55,496 bases of DNA, from assembly GCA_016930795.1 (NCBI GenBank), contig JAFGFY010000026.1, positions 1-55,496 of the forward strand, in the 5' to 3' direction. Of this stretch, positions 9,526 to 20,190 are shown piece after piece. Made by a program: the position numbers and the translations under genes. The DNA is from Deltaproteobacteria bacterium (GTDB lineage: Bacteria > Desulfobacterota > DSM-4660 > Desulfatiglandales > HGW-15). The notes beneath the pieces are model-generated. The model was given only the letters and a program-made list of their open reading frames with translations, ran no database searches and had not been told where the DNA came from. Numbering within the stretch: the stretch's first letter is position 1; every line of letters starts with the position of its first letter.

Positions 9526-10770
9526 ATGAAACAATCTATCGTCTTCGTATTTATGGCATGTGCTATATTTTGCGTGACATCGCCCCTTCTGGCCGGCGGC
9601 ATAGACAACAAGACCAATTACAGTGCGGAGTACCTTCGGTCTCTCAATCGGAATGCCGCAACCGACTCGGCCGACGCCGTGATTTACAATCCCGCGGGCG
9701 TGATGAAGATGAAGGATGGGATATACCTGAAGCTCGATCTTCAGTATACCGCCATCAAAGAAGCCACCAATCGGTTCAGCGGCATGGAATTCGAGTCTGA
9801 TAAAACAGACATTGTCCCCGCCCTGTTCGCCCTTTATAAAAAGGATCGGTGGTCGGCCTTTGGGGCCTTTTCTATCCCTGCCGGAGGGGGGAGCATCGAA
9901 TTTGAGCAAGGGAACGCAACGACAACCGGAATCGGCATGGGATTGATCCCTAGTTTTATGGGTGCCTACGATACGATCTCCGATCAATATCTCGAAGGCA
10001 AAAACGTCTATTATGGTTATACCGTGGGAGGGGCCTACGCCTTGAGTGATATGTTTTCCATGTCTCTGGCCGCCCGATATATAAACGCAGAAAAAGATGG
10101 CAATGGATTTGTCACGTTGTCTGGCTTATATCCTGATGCAACATATGCTGTGGACTATGAGCAGGAAGACGGTGGATTGGGCTTCATTCTGGGTCTAAAT
10201 TTCACCCCCGCGGAAGAGTGGAATATCGGGGTGAGGTATGAAAGCAAGACAGGCCTTGATTTGGAGTACACGGTCAATAAAGATGATGTGGATCCGCTTA
10301 CACCTGATCCAGGCGGTATTCTTCCTCCGACCGGTTTTGTCGAGAATAGAGATCTCCCTGCCATATTCGGTCTTGGCGTCGCCTACACAGTGTCGCCAAA
10401 TATAAGAATTGAAGCCGACCTGACTTACTATCTGAACGATGACGCGGATTGGTCAGACCCAAGGTTTCGCGACGTGGATAACGGCTTTGATCTGGGTGTC
10501 GCCCTGGAATATGCCTTCAGCCCGGAGTTGAAATGGAGTGTCGGGTACTTGTTGACCCAGACCGGTTTAGATCCGGACGGCCTCCTTCTTGAGTATCCGG
10601 AGTTAGACGCCCACACCATCGCTGCAGGCGTAGCCTATGAGTTCAATTCCTCCTGGACATCAAATGTGGGTTTGACGAAAATCTTCTATGGCGATGAAAC
10701 AACGAGCTCCGGGATAACACTCGAAAAAGACGTTTTGCTGCTGGGCGTCAGCGTTCAGTACAGGTTTTAA
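9526..10770 (+). CDS. OmpP1/FadL/TodX-family outer-membrane protein
   Basis: Signal peptide; SLNRNAATDSADAVIYNPAGVMKMKDGIYL; C-terminal VSVQYRF ending in Phe. Confidence 0.85.
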   Translation: MKQSIVFVFMACAIFCVTSPLLAGGIDNKTNYSAEYLRSLNRNAATDSADAVIYNPAGVMKMKDGIYLKLDLQYTAIKEATNRFSGMEFESDKTDIVPALFALYKKDRWSAFGAFSIPAGGGSIEFEQGNATTTGIGMGLIPSFMGAYDTISDQYLEGKNVYYGYTVGGAYALSDMFSMSLAARYINAEKDGNGFVTLSGLYPDATYAVDYEQEDGGLGFILGLNFTPAEEWNIGVRYESKTGLDLEYTVNKDDVDPLTPDPGGILPPTGFVENRDLPAIFGLGVAYTVSPNIRIEADLTYYLNDDADWSDPRFRDVDNGFDLGVALEYAFSPELKWSVGYLLTQTGLDPDGLLLEYPELDAHTIAAGVAYEFNSSWTSNVGLTKIFYGDETTSSGITLEKDVLLLGVSVQYRF

Positions 10771-10805
10771 ACAGCCGTCCTCTTTTGTTTTGGGAGAGAC
10801 CCCAT

Positions 10806-12386
10806 ATGAGAGTCCTTGTGAGTGATGATCTTTCGGATTTGGGTATAGAGATCTTTCGGGAGACACCCGAAATCGAGGTGGACATCAATACGGGCCTTAG
10901 CCCCGAAGATCTGAAGACCATTATCGGGCAGTACCACGGGCTTGTAATTCGGAGCGCCACCAAAGTGACTGACGAGGTCATAGCGGCTGCCGAGAACCTT
11001 AAGGTGATAGGACGCGCAGGGATCGGTCTGGACAATGTAGATATCCCAGCGGCCAGCCGGAGGGGGATTGTGGTGATGAACACACCGGAAGGCAATAGCG
11101 TCACCACAGCAGAACATACCGTGGCCATGATGATGGCCCTTTCCCGGAATATCCCGGAAGGGACGCTTTCTCTTAAGCAGGGGAAATGGGAAAAGAAAAA
11201 ACTGCTGGGCCGGGAGATCTATAATAAGACGCTGGGCCTGATTGGTGTCGGCAAGATCGGAAGAATCGTGGCGGATAGGGCAAGGGGAATGAAGATGAAG
11301 GTCATTGCCTATGATCCCTACCTTAGGCCGGAGACTCTGGATGAACTGGATGTGGTGCCTGTTTCCTTTGAAGAGTTGCTGAAAAGGGCCGATTATGTCT
11401 CAATCCATACTCCTAGGACTGATGAAACCACTAATCTAATCAACAAGGAAATCCTGACCAATATGAAGAAAGGGGCCATGCTGGTCAATTGCGCCCGGGG
11501 TGGAATCGTCAATGAGGATGATCTCTATGAAGCCCTAAAATCGGGTCATTTAGGGGGTGCCGCCCTTGATGTTTTTGCATCTGAACCACCCGGACATATG
11601 AAACTGATGGATTTGCCCAACTTCATTTGTACACCCCATCTCGGGGCATCAACCAGGGAGGCCCAAGATAATGTAGCTAAGGATGTAGCTGAACAAATCG
11701 TCGCATATCTGTTGCACGGAACAGTTAAGAATGCGGTGAATGTGCCGAACATCGGTCCTGAACTTGTGAATATCCTAAGACCCTATGCATCCCTAGCAGA
11801 GAAAATGGGCTCTTTGCAGGCCCAACTCGTGGACAGCGGAATTTTGGAGGTCGAGATCAATTATGCCGGAAAGGTGGCAGAATATGATATAACCCCTTTG
11901 ACCACAGCTACGCTAAAGGGGCTTCTCACTCCCATTCTAAAAGATGACGTGAATTATGTGAATGCCTCGTTTGTCGCCTCTGATAGGGGAATTAAGGTGG
12001 TGGAGTCGAAGACTAAGACATCGGAGGATTTTGCCAGCCTTATCAAGCTTTGGGTAAAATCCATGGAAGGATTGAACATTGTCTCAGGTACTATCTTTGG
12101 CAAGACCTTGCCCAGGATCTTACGCCTCAATGATTTTTATCTTGAAGCCATTCCTGAAGGGCACATCCTGATGATAGAGAATGAAGATGTGCCAGGGGTC
12201 ATCGGTCTGATCAGTACGGTTTTGGGAAAATATAATGTAAACATAAGCCGCATGCATGTGGGACAGCAAAAGGCAAAGAAACAGAATGTTGTATTACTGA
12301 CCACAAGTGTTTCCGTCAATGAGGAAGTCCTTGAAGCCATTTGTGGTTTGGAGGGTGTTTTTTCCGCCCGAAGAATAGAGCTATAA
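10806..12386 (+). CDS. serA: D-3-phosphoglycerate dehydrogenase (long form with C-terminal ACT domain)
   Basis: MRVLVSDDLSDLGIEIF; GRAGIGLDNVDIPAASRRGIVVMNTPEGN; GLIGVGKIGRIVADRARG; ACT region DVPGVIGLISTVLGKYNVNISRMHVGQ. Start set at the MRVL ATG (10806) instead of the listed 10785. Confidence 0.95.
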   Translation: MRVLVSDDLSDLGIEIFRETPEIEVDINTGLSPEDLKTIIGQYHGLVIRSATKVTDEVIAAAENLKVIGRAGIGLDNVDIPAASRRGIVVMNTPEGNSVTTAEHTVAMMMALSRNIPEGTLSLKQGKWEKKKLLGREIYNKTLGLIGVGKIGRIVADRARGMKMKVIAYDPYLRPETLDELDVVPVSFEELLKRADYVSIHTPRTDETTNLINKEILTNMKKGAMLVNCARGGIVNEDDLYEALKSGHLGGAALDVFASEPPGHMKLMDLPNFICTPHLGASTREAQDNVAKDVAEQIVAYLLHGTVKNAVNVPNIGPELVNILRPYASLAEKMGSLQAQLVDSGILEVEINYAGKVAEYDITPLTTATLKGLLTPILKDDVNYVNASFVASDRGIKVVESKTKTSEDFASLIKLWVKSMEGLNIVSGTIFGKTLPRILRLNDFYLEAIPEGHILMIENEDVPGVIGLISTVLGKYNVNISRMHVGQQKAKKQNVVLLTTSVSVNEEVLEAICGLEGVFSARRIEL

Positions 12387-12418
12387 TGATAGACAACCGT
12401 TTCTAGGGGGCCAGAACG

Positions 12419-12805
12419 ATGGGTGAAGAAGAGAAAGGATTTGTGATAAAGGATAAACGGTCATTAAATGAAAAGGGCGAGTTAAAAGAAGAGGGGCAAG
12501 AAGAGATCAAAGGGGAGGAAAAGAAGGAAGAGACAGAAGAAGATCTCCAGAGGATTCCTCTCCCAGAGGTGAGTCTCAGTTCCCTGGTTTTCAGTCTCAG
12601 TTCATCTGCTCTGTTGCATCTCGGAGAGATTGCTGATCCCCAGACCGGTAAAAAGAAAGAGGACTTGGCCTTAGCCAAACACTCTATCGATACCATTGGT
12701 ATGTTGAAAGAGAAGACCAAAGGGAATTTGACCGAAGAGGAAGACAAATTCCTTGAGTCAATCCTTACTGATCTCAGATGGCGTTATGTGAAGGCCAAGA
12801 AATAG
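12419..12805 (+). CDS. DUF1844 domain-containing protein
   Basis: SLVFSLSSSALLHLGEIADPQTGKKKEDLALAKHSIDTIGMLKEKTKGNLTEEEDKFLESILTDLRWRYV. Confidence 0.8.
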   Translation: MGEEEKGFVIKDKRSLNEKGELKEEGQEEIKGEEKKEETEEDLQRIPLPEVSLSSLVFSLSSSALLHLGEIADPQTGKKKEDLALAKHSIDTIGMLKEKTKGNLTEEEDKFLESILTDLRWRYVKAKK

Positions 12806-12881
12806 ACCTTTAGCATGTCACAATACTCAGGATCAGTGTTCGCCTTAGTCACACTAATTATTGTTTTAAAATGAGGATAGG

Positions 12882-14339
12882 ATGGACAGCATAATGAGAG
12901 GACGGAGATTATTGTTTGTTGGATCGGCCATACTTTTTTTTGTTGTTGGCCTGGCATTTGCCACACTCTTCGCGGATATCCCGGCACCCTCTGCCCAAAC
13001 GGCGGGGACCAAGCCGGCGTCTCCCGAATCTTTTTCCGGATTGGTCAAGGAGGCGAGAGATTCTGTGGTCAATATCAGCACGGTCAAGATTATCAAGCGA
13101 GAGCAGATGTTTGAATCGCCGTTTGGTCGAAATGATCCATTCAATGATATGTTTGAGCGGTTCTTTGGAGACCGGATACCTCGGGAGTCGCGGCAGACCA
13201 GCTTGGGATCCGGCTTCATCATTGACAAAAACGGCTTCATCCTAACGAATAATCATGTGGTGGAGCAGACTGACGAGATCAAAGTGATGCTGAGTAATGG
13301 AACGGAGTATGACGCGGAAATCGTCGGCCGCGACCCCAAAACAGATTTGGCTTTGATACGCATAGAGGCTGAGGAAGATCTAAAGCCCCTTCCCCTTGGA
13401 GACTCAGAAGAACTGGAGGTGGGTGACTGGGTCCTGGCCATTGGAAATCCTTTTGGTCTTGATCACACTTTGACGGTGGGAGTGGTTAGCGCTAAGGGGA
13501 GGACATCTGTTGGTATTACCGACTATGAAGATTTTATCCAGACAGATGCCGCGATTAACCCTGGCAATAGCGGCGGTCCCTTGATTAACCTGAAGGGGGA
13601 AGCAATCGGTATCAACTCTGCGATCTTTTCACAGAGTGGAGGTTATATGGGTATCGGTTTTGCTATTCCCATCAACATGGCCAAGGATCTACTACCACAG
13701 CTCAAGAAAGGGAAGGTAATCAGGGGATGGTTGGGGGTTATGATTCAAGGAATTACGCCGGGGCTCAAAGAGAGTTTTGGGTTAAAAGAGGAAATAGGCG
13801 CCCTGGTCTCTGAAGTCACTCCAGGAGGGCCCGCTGAAGAGGCAGGAATAAAGGAAGGAGATGTCATCGTCTCTTTTGACGGGAGAGAGATTCAGGAGAT
13901 GAGCGATCTTCCCATGATTGTGGCTTCAACGCCGGTAGGAAAGATTGTGACCGTAGAGGTCATCCGGGAAGGGAAGAAAAAGCGATTTGAAGTGAAGATC
14001 GACGAATTGGAGGAGGAGATAGAAGAAGGAGAGACTCCGGGCGAAGAAAAGAGAGATTTGGGCATGACCGTAGATGAAATCACCCCTTCGGTGGCACGCC
14101 AGCTTGACCTTTCCGATGAAAGAGGAGTCGTTGTCGTCCGGGTTGAGAGTAACTCACCGGCGGAGAAGGCCGGTATTGCCAGGGGGGATGTTATCCGGGA
14201 AATCAACCGTGAACCGGTGAACGATGTGGGGACATATATGGAGAAGATCCGTCAACACACGAAGGGGGATGTTATACTTTTTCGTATAAAGAAACGGGGT
14301 GGTCCTACCCTTTTTGTGCCTTTGAAAGTAGAGGAATAG
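12882..14339 (+). CDS. DegP/HtrA-family periplasmic serine protease with two PDZ domains
   Basis: Signal anchor; catalytic motifs LTNNHVVE, TDLALIRIE, NPGNSGGPL; two PDZ-like regions. Confidence 0.95.
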   Translation: MDSIMRGRRLLFVGSAILFFVVGLAFATLFADIPAPSAQTAGTKPASPESFSGLVKEARDSVVNISTVKIIKREQMFESPFGRNDPFNDMFERFFGDRIPRESRQTSLGSGFIIDKNGFILTNNHVVEQTDEIKVMLSNGTEYDAEIVGRDPKTDLALIRIEAEEDLKPLPLGDSEELEVGDWVLAIGNPFGLDHTLTVGVVSAKGRTSVGITDYEDFIQTDAAINPGNSGGPLINLKGEAIGINSAIFSQSGGYMGIGFAIPINMAKDLLPQLKKGKVIRGWLGVMIQGITPGLKESFGLKEEIGALVSEVTPGGPAEEAGIKEGDVIVSFDGREIQEMSDLPMIVASTPVGKIVTVEVIREGKKKRFEVKIDELEEEIEEGETPGEEKRDLGMTVDEITPSVARQLDLSDERGVVVVRVESNSPAEKAGIARGDVIREINREPVNDVGTYMEKIRQHTKGDVILFRIKKRGGPTLFVPLKVEE

Positions 14340-14412
14340 AATAATTGGGGTGACAAGAAAGAGATGAGAGAGGGTGAAAAGTCTTCCAAATATATGCCTC
14401 TGAGGGAATAAG

Positions 14413-15315
14413 TTGTCGCTCGTCACTTCTCAATCGTCACCTTTTACAATCAAAACCCCCGCCAAGCTAAACTTGCGCTTGAAGGTCACGGGTCAGCGAC
14501 CGGATGGGTATCATGATCTGATTTCCATCATGATCCCAATAGACCTCTGTGATGTTCTCAGGATAAAACTCACCTCCCAAAACCGGGTGAGACTTTCCTG
14601 CGAAGGACTTCCAGTCCCTACCGATGAAGAGAACCTTGCCTATCGGGCGGCCCTATCCTTCTTGACCCAAACGGGGATCCAAAGAGGCTTTTCCATCATA
14701 CTCACAAAGAATATTCCGGTGGCGGCTGGGTTAGGTGGAGGAAGCAGTGACGCGGCAGCCGTTCTTCTTGTCATTAATGAGATTTGCGGAAGGCCGTTGA
14801 GTTTTTCCGAACTCCATGCCTTGGCCGTCGCGCTTGGCGCGGACGTGCCTTTTTTTCTGGAGAGTAAGCCTTCACTGGCCACCGGTATTGGCGAGATTCT
14901 GGAGCCACTGGAAAAATGGCCTAAATTCTGGTATGTTATCGTAAAACCTCCCATTCAAGTGGCCACATCGTGGGCCTATAGGAACCTTAAATTAGAGTTG
15001 ACAAGGGGAGAATATGACTTTATAGTAAAAATCCTGAAAAGTGACCCTTTTAGGGTATCAGATGTCCTTGATAACGATTTGGAAAGGGTGACCGCCGCCA
15101 GGTTCCCAGTCATTCAATCCATTAAGATTCGTTTGATGGATGCCGGGGCGGAGGGGGCCCTAATGTCGGGGAGTGGCCCCAGTGTTTTCGGAGTGTTTTC
15201 ATCCTTAGATCAAGCTGAAAAGGCAAGAAAATCACTCATCTCCCAGAATTTGGGGGATGTTTTTATTGTAACGGACTGGAAAAGACCCCAGCCTTCCGAT
15301 TCCTGGATTAGGTAA
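14413..15315 (+). CDS. ispE: 4-diphosphocytidyl-2-C-methyl-D-erythritol kinase
   Basis: TPAKLNLRLKVTGQRPDGYHDL; VAAGLGGGSSDAAAVL; ALMSGSGPSVFGVF. TTG start. Confidence 0.93.
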   Translation: MSLVTSQSSPFTIKTPAKLNLRLKVTGQRPDGYHDLISIMIPIDLCDVLRIKLTSQNRVRLSCEGLPVPTDEENLAYRAALSFLTQTGIQRGFSIILTKNIPVAAGLGGGSSDAAAVLLVINEICGRPLSFSELHALAVALGADVPFFLESKPSLATGIGEILEPLEKWPKFWYVIVKPPIQVATSWAYRNLKLELTRGEYDFIVKILKSDPFRVSDVLDNDLERVTAARFPVIQSIKIRLMDAGAEGALMSGSGPSVFGVFSSLDQAEKARKSLISQNLGDVFIVTDWKRPQPSDSWIR

Positions 15316-15478
15316 CGAAATCAAGAAGATACGCCAAGTATTCCACGTTCTTCATCCGCTGAAGTAGACCACGAAAAAGGGAATTTGCCAAGTGGAGGAC
15401 TTAGGAATTCGGAAGAGAGCCCATTGTCATGTGCGGATGAGGCGATAGAGTTCTCCCGCCCGTAATGAGCTTACCTTT

Positions 15479-15554
15479 TGGGGTGTCGTCAAGTGGTTAA
15501 GACACGGGTTTTTGGAGCCCGCATTCGGAGGTTCGAATCCTCCCACCCCAGCCA
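15479..15554 (+). tRNA. tRNA-Gln (anticodon UUG), CCA encoded
   Basis: Acceptor stem TGGGGTG/CACCCCA; anticodon arm CGGGT-TTTTGGA-GCCCG; T-arm GAGGTTCGAATCCTC; GCCA 3' end. Confidence 0.95.
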
Positions 15555-15618
15555 ATGTGGCTTCGATTACTGCCAAGGCAGATGAACGGTTAATAGACTA
15601 TAGGGCGCACTGATTCCA

Positions 15619-16548
15619 ATGAAACTTTTCGGTGGTACATCTCACACAGCTTTGACTCAAGAGGTCTGCGACTACCTGGGCGTTCAGCCGGGGAAAATGG
15701 TAGCCAAGACTTTTAGCGACGGAGAGACACAGATTGAGATCCATGAGAACATAAGGGGGCGAGACGTCTTTGTTCTTCAATCCACTTGCACTCCCGTTAA
15801 CGATAACTTGATGCAGCTACTGATCATGATGGATGCCCTGAGAAGGGCCTCGGCCGATCGAATCACGGCAGTGATTCCCTACTATGGATATAGTCGACAA
15901 GACCGCAAAGTGAAGCCGAGGGTACCCATCAGTGCCAAGCTGGTGGCTGATCTGATCACTGTTGCAGGGGCAAGCCGGGTCGTTTCCATCGATCTACACG
16001 CAGGTCAGATTCAGGGCTATTTTAACATCCCGGTGGATAATCTTTATGCGGCACCTGTTTTGGTAAAATACATTCAAGCCCACTTTCAAGAGGACCTGGT
16101 GATCGTGTCCCCTGACGCAGGCGGTGTGGAAAGGGCAAGGGCTTATGCTAAGAGGCTGGAAGCGTCCTTGGCTATTATCGATAAAAGGCGCGATGCTCCG
16201 AACGTTGCCGAGGCAATGAATATTGTTGGAGAAGTTGAAGGAAAAACAGCCATCATCCTGGATGATATGATCGATACGGCAGGGACGCTGACTCAGGCGG
16301 CCAAAGCATTGAAGGATAATGGCGCTGGCAACATATATGCATGCTGTACCCACCCCGTTCTATCAGGGACAGCAGTTGAGAGAATAGAGGCCTCCCCTCT
16401 AGATAAGGTAGTGGTGACCAATACCATTCCGCTTAACGAGAAGGCTCGGAACGGCTCTAAGATTATCGCATTGTCTGTAGCGGAATTGCTGGGAGAGACC
16501 ATTAAGAGAGTACATAATTCTGATTCTGTAAGCACGTTGTTTGTGTAA
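15619..16548 (+). CDS. prs: ribose-phosphate pyrophosphokinase
   Basis: [63 protein letters not shown]. Confidence 0.95.
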   Translation: MKLFGGTSHTALTQEVCDYLGVQPGKMVAKTFSDGETQIEIHENIRGRDVFVLQSTCTPVNDNLMQLLIMMDALRRASADRITAVIPYYGYSRQDRKVKPRVPISAKLVADLITVAGASRVVSIDLHAGQIQGYFNIPVDNLYAAPVLVKYIQAHFQEDLVIVSPDAGGVERARAYAKRLEASLAIIDKRRDAPNVAEAMNIVGEVEGKTAIILDDMIDTAGTLTQAAKALKDNGAGNIYACCTHPVLSGTAVERIEASPLDKVVVTNTIPLNEKARNGSKIIALSVAELLGETIKRVHNSDSVSTLFV

Positions 16549-16619
16549 GCGTCACAATGCCTTAGAAAATCAGGCTTTTTCGTTACGCAGACGAGACGTG
16601 CCGTTTTTGGAGGGAATGA

Positions 16620-17309
16620 ATGGCTAAACCGGTTCTGAATGCCCTGACCAGGAAGACCAAAGGAAAAGGGACTGCCAGGAGACTTAGAAGAGATCAACAG
16701 ATACCAGCCAGTTTTTATGGCCCGAATACGCAACCCGTGATGCTGGCTGTGAGTTATGCAGAGCTGGAACGACTCATGCGGCGATCTGCTGCGGAGAATA
16801 TTATTCTTGATTTGAACATACAGTCGGACGATGGGTCTGAGACCAGGAGCGTCATTTTAAAGGAACTCCAAGTCGATCCAGCTAAGGACATCTACCTTCA
16901 TGTGGATTTCTGTGAGATATCTATGGACAAAGAGATTACTGTCCATATTCCCATCTCTCTCAAAGGCACACCCGCGGGTGTTAAGGAAGGAGGTGTTCTC
17001 CAGCATATCAGGAGGGAACTGAACGTCTCCTGTTTGCCTGACAAACTGATAGACACCTTGGAATTGGATGTGTCCGGACTCGAAATCGGAGAGGCCTTGC
17101 ATATTAGAGACATTAATCTCCCCGAAGGTATTACGACCCTCGAGGAAGGTGATCTGACGGTGGCTTCAGTCGCGGCACCGACGGCTGAAATGGAAGGAGC
17201 CCCGGCGGTTAAGGTAGAAGGCGTAGAAGGTGCAGAAGAAGCGCCTGAAGCTCAGGCAGCCGATACAGAAGAGAAGAGCTACGACCAAGAAGCTGCCAGC
17301 GAAGACTAA
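16620..17309 (+). CDS. rplY: 50S ribosomal protein L25/Ctc-form
   Basis: N-terminal L25 domain (GTARRLRRDQQIPASFYGPN) and CTC C-terminal domain (VHIPISLKGTPAGVKEGGVLQHIRRELNVSCLP). Confidence 0.93.
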   Translation: MAKPVLNALTRKTKGKGTARRLRRDQQIPASFYGPNTQPVMLAVSYAELERLMRRSAAENIILDLNIQSDDGSETRSVILKELQVDPAKDIYLHVDFCEISMDKEITVHIPISLKGTPAGVKEGGVLQHIRRELNVSCLPDKLIDTLELDVSGLEIGEALHIRDINLPEGITTLEEGDLTVASVAAPTAEMEGAPAVKVEGVEGAEEAPEAQAADTEEKSYDQEAASED

Positions 17310-17337
17310 AGACTTCTGTGAAGGTCGGTCCTAAAAG

Positions 17338-17919
17338 GTGTATTTGATAGTAGGTCTTGGAAACCCGGGATTAAAGTACAGGAATACACGCCACAACGTA
17401 GGATTTAGGGTTGTGGATTTGTGGGCCAAATCTCTGGGGGTCCGTTTGGACCGCACACGTTTTCAAGGGAGATTTGCCCGGACAAGGTTTCAGAATGCCG
17501 AAGTGATCCTTCTTCGGCCGATGACCTTTATGAATCGGAGTGGAGAGTCTGTTAGGGCCTGCATCGATTTTTTTGATCTCCAGGCGGAGAATGCTCTGGT
17601 GGTTCATGACGATGTTGATCTGCCGGTGGGAAGAGTAAAGGTGGTCAGGGGAGGGGGCGCCGGAGGACATAAAGGCGTTTTATCCGCTATTCAGAATCTA
17701 GGGACCCATGATTTCCCACGAATAAAGGTCGGTGTGGGGCGGCCCAGATACGCCGGAGAATCTGTAGAGGACCATGTTTTGAAATCCTTTTATAGGGATG
17801 AAAAGGAGGTAGTCGAAAGAGTAGTCAAAATGGCGGCTCAGGCATGTGAACTGGTTGTCGACAGTGGTGTTGACGCTGCAATGAATCATTTCAATTCCAT
17901 GGACTTAGCAGTTTCATAG
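17338..17919 (+). CDS. pth: peptidyl-tRNA hydrolase
   Basis: LIVGLGNPGLKYRNTRHNVGF; RPMTFMNRSGESV; VVHDDVDLPVGRVKVVRGGGAGGHKGV. GTG start. Confidence 0.95.
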   Translation: MYLIVGLGNPGLKYRNTRHNVGFRVVDLWAKSLGVRLDRTRFQGRFARTRFQNAEVILLRPMTFMNRSGESVRACIDFFDLQAENALVVHDDVDLPVGRVKVVRGGGAGGHKGVLSAIQNLGTHDFPRIKVGVGRPRYAGESVEDHVLKSFYRDEKEVVERVVKMAAQACELVVDSGVDAAMNHFNSMDLAVS

Positions 17920-18070
17920 CGCCGGTAAAGAGTATGCTTTGATTTTCAGCAATACACTGATGGCTTAAAAATCTCGGTGTGGTCGCCCGCGCTTTGTTGC
18001 CTTTGGGAAGGGGTTCGTAAAGTGAGTTTTGGGTCGATAACACTTCATTTCTTTCAATCAGGGGGTTGAG

Positions 18071-18550
18071 ATGTTTAGTGTAGGCGATTTGGCGGTTTAT
18101 CCAGCACATGGTGTGGGAATAATTGAAAAGATCGAGAGCCAGGAAATCTCGGGTTGTCGCCAGGATTTCTATGTGATGAGAATTCTTGATAACGATATGA
18201 TCATCATGATTCCGAAGCAGAATGTAGACAGTGTTGGATTAAGGGAAATCATCGGCCAGGATGATATTACGAAACTCTACTCTATCCTCAAGAAGAGAGA
18301 TGTTATTATCGATAACCAGACTTGGAACAGACGTTACAGGGAATATATGGATAAGATCAAGACCGGCTCGGTCTTTGAGGTGGCAGAGGTCTACCGGGAC
18401 CTACTGATGTTGAAGGTGGAAAAAGATCTTTCCTTTGGAGAGAGGAAGATGCTGGATACCGCAAGAAGCCTCCTGGTCAAGGAGATATCCTTGGCCAGGA
18501 AAGTGGAGGAGGAACAGGTAGAGGAAGATCTTGAAAGAATCTTCTCATAA
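18071..18550 (+). CDS. CarD-family transcriptional regulator
   Basis: MFSVGDLAVYPAHGVGIIEKIESQEI; MIPKQNVDSVGLREII. Confidence 0.9.
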   Translation: MFSVGDLAVYPAHGVGIIEKIESQEISGCRQDFYVMRILDNDMIIMIPKQNVDSVGLREIIGQDDITKLYSILKKRDVIIDNQTWNRRYREYMDKIKTGSVFEVAEVYRDLLMLKVEKDLSFGERKMLDTARSLLVKEISLARKVEEEQVEEDLERIFS

Positions 18551-18576
18551 CAAGCAGTTGTCCAATCTATTATCCA

Positions 18577-19545
18577 GTGGAGCAGGAACCAGACAGGATT
18601 TTCTCATTTTCAATTACAACCGAGCAGAGAGACATCCGTGTAGATGCCTTTCTCGCTTCACAAATCGATGACCTAACCCGATCCAGGGTTCAAGAACTCA
18701 TACGGAAAGAACTCATAACGGTCAACGGCCGATCCGCGAAATCGGGCTATCGGTTGAAAAGGGGGGATGAAGTCCGTGTTGTTATCCCGCCGGCCGCTCC
18801 ATATGAGTTGAAGGGGGAGACTGTTGAGTTCAGTATTATCCACGAAGATGCATCCCTTATCGTCCTGGATAAGCCTCCCGGCCTGGTTATTCACCCTGCA
18901 CCAGGACACTCAAAAGGTACCTTGGTACATGGACTACTCCAGCATTGCGATGACCTATCAGGTATAGGTGGCGTATTAAGGCCTGGGATTGTCCACCGGC
19001 TCGACAAGGACACATCGGGTCTTGTGGTTGTGGCCAAGAATGACCACGCCTACCAGTTTTTGGCCGAGCAATTCAAGGGAAGAACCATTAGAAAGGAGTA
19101 TCTGGCTACTGTATGCGGCATCCCCGCCGGGACTGAAGGAGAAATCGATCTTCCTATTGCCCGTCACCCCAAGCGAAGAAAAGAGATGTCTGTTCAGCCC
19201 TCTTTGGGGAAAAGAGCGCTGACTTTATGGCAGAAGTTGGAGGAATTCAAGCAAGGTTTTTCACTGCTATCCGTCATTCTTAAGACAGGGAGAACACATC
19301 AAATTCGAGTCCATTTGTCCTATATGGGTTATCCTGTTTTGGGCGATCCCGTCTATGGATACAAGCGAAATTGGTGGAAGAAACGCCTTTCATTGATGGA
19401 TACTATCTTGCCACACGTGAAAAGACAGCAGCTTCATGCTGAAAGATTGGGATTTGTTCATCCCGATTCCGGGAACTATTGTGAATTCAATGCACCGTTA
19501 CCCGATGATATGAGGCTTGTCCTGAAAGCCTTAGGAGGGCTGTAA
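18577..19545 (+). CDS. rluD: RluA/RluD-family 23S rRNA pseudouridine synthase
   Basis: S4 domain; catalytic HRLDKDTSGLVVVAKND; GRTHQIRVHLSYMGYPVLGDPVYG. GTG start. Confidence 0.9.
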   Translation: MEQEPDRIFSFSITTEQRDIRVDAFLASQIDDLTRSRVQELIRKELITVNGRSAKSGYRLKRGDEVRVVIPPAAPYELKGETVEFSIIHEDASLIVLDKPPGLVIHPAPGHSKGTLVHGLLQHCDDLSGIGGVLRPGIVHRLDKDTSGLVVVAKNDHAYQFLAEQFKGRTIRKEYLATVCGIPAGTEGEIDLPIARHPKRRKEMSVQPSLGKRALTLWQKLEEFKQGFSLLSVILKTGRTHQIRVHLSYMGYPVLGDPVYGYKRNWWKKRLSLMDTILPHVKRQQLHAERLGFVHPDSGNYCEFNAPLPDDMRLVLKALGGL

Positions 19546-19570
19546 CGTGAGGATAAATAGCATAAAAAGA

Positions 19571-19598
19571 TTGACAAAAGGCAGTAAACACTTATAAT
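19571..19598 (+). promoter_or_regulatory. near-consensus sigma70 promoter (TTGACA-N16-TATAAT)
   Basis: TTGACA at 19571-19576 and TATAAT at 19593-19598 with a 16-bp spacer, about 590 bp upstream of rho. Confidence 0.65.
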
Positions 19599-19851
19599 TC
19601 TATGTATTGAGATACTTTCCTACCAACAGAGCATTCGGTATAGACCGGATATCATGATCAACTCCATTGTTGTTCTGCTGTGCTATCATCTATCATTCAT
19701 CCAAATGGACTTGAAAGGTTGATCTGAGAATCTCCTCACGGAGCATACCGATAAATTCTATGGCCTTTCTCCTATTCTGAAAGAAGCTTTGCTCTGGGGA
19801 AGGATAATCTGCATGAAAATGCACAGCGAGCGTATTTCCCCAGCTTGTCCA

Positions 19852-19878
19852 TCCGTAGCCACGCCTTGGCGTGACGGA
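19852..19878. repeat. hairpin-forming intergenic repeat (TCCGT-agc-CACGCC-tt-GGCGTG-ACGGA)
   Basis: Nested complementary arms read directly from sequence. Confidence 0.6.
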
Positions 19879-19943
19879 GGACGGGCTGCGGGATTAGCGA
19901 GCGAATCACAATAATAGACTTCCTTACTTTTGGGAGATTCCCT

Positions 19944-19962
19944 GTCCCGCTTTCAGCGGGAC
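19944..19962. repeat. intergenic hairpin GTCCCGCT-TTC-AGCGGGAC
   Basis: 8-bp perfect arms with a 3-nt loop, flanked by an outer partially paired TCCCT/AGGGA. Confidence 0.6.
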
Positions 19963-20190
19963 TGCAGGGATCTTCAAATGGGCGTATGCTTTCCTGTTTG
20001 ACCACAGAAACTGATGTTCCTTGTGAACTCAAAAAACGATAGGAAATGAATCAGCAAATGGTGGATCTCTAAAAGTCTATCATCAGGCTGAGAACCGGCA
20101 CCGGTCTGTAGAGAAGGAGGATCCGAGCAAGAAGTCTGATATGAATTTTACGAGGCTATCGATCAATACATGTACGACGGAGATTAAGAT

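Noticed and set aside
9403-9987. 194-aa minus-strand ORF over the FadL-like gene
   Set aside because: Antisense to a CDS with clear signal peptide and beta-barrel features; no recognisable domain.
19772-20032. 86-aa minus-strand ORF in the rho leader
   Set aside because: Composed largely of hairpin repeat sequence with no recognisable motif or RBS.
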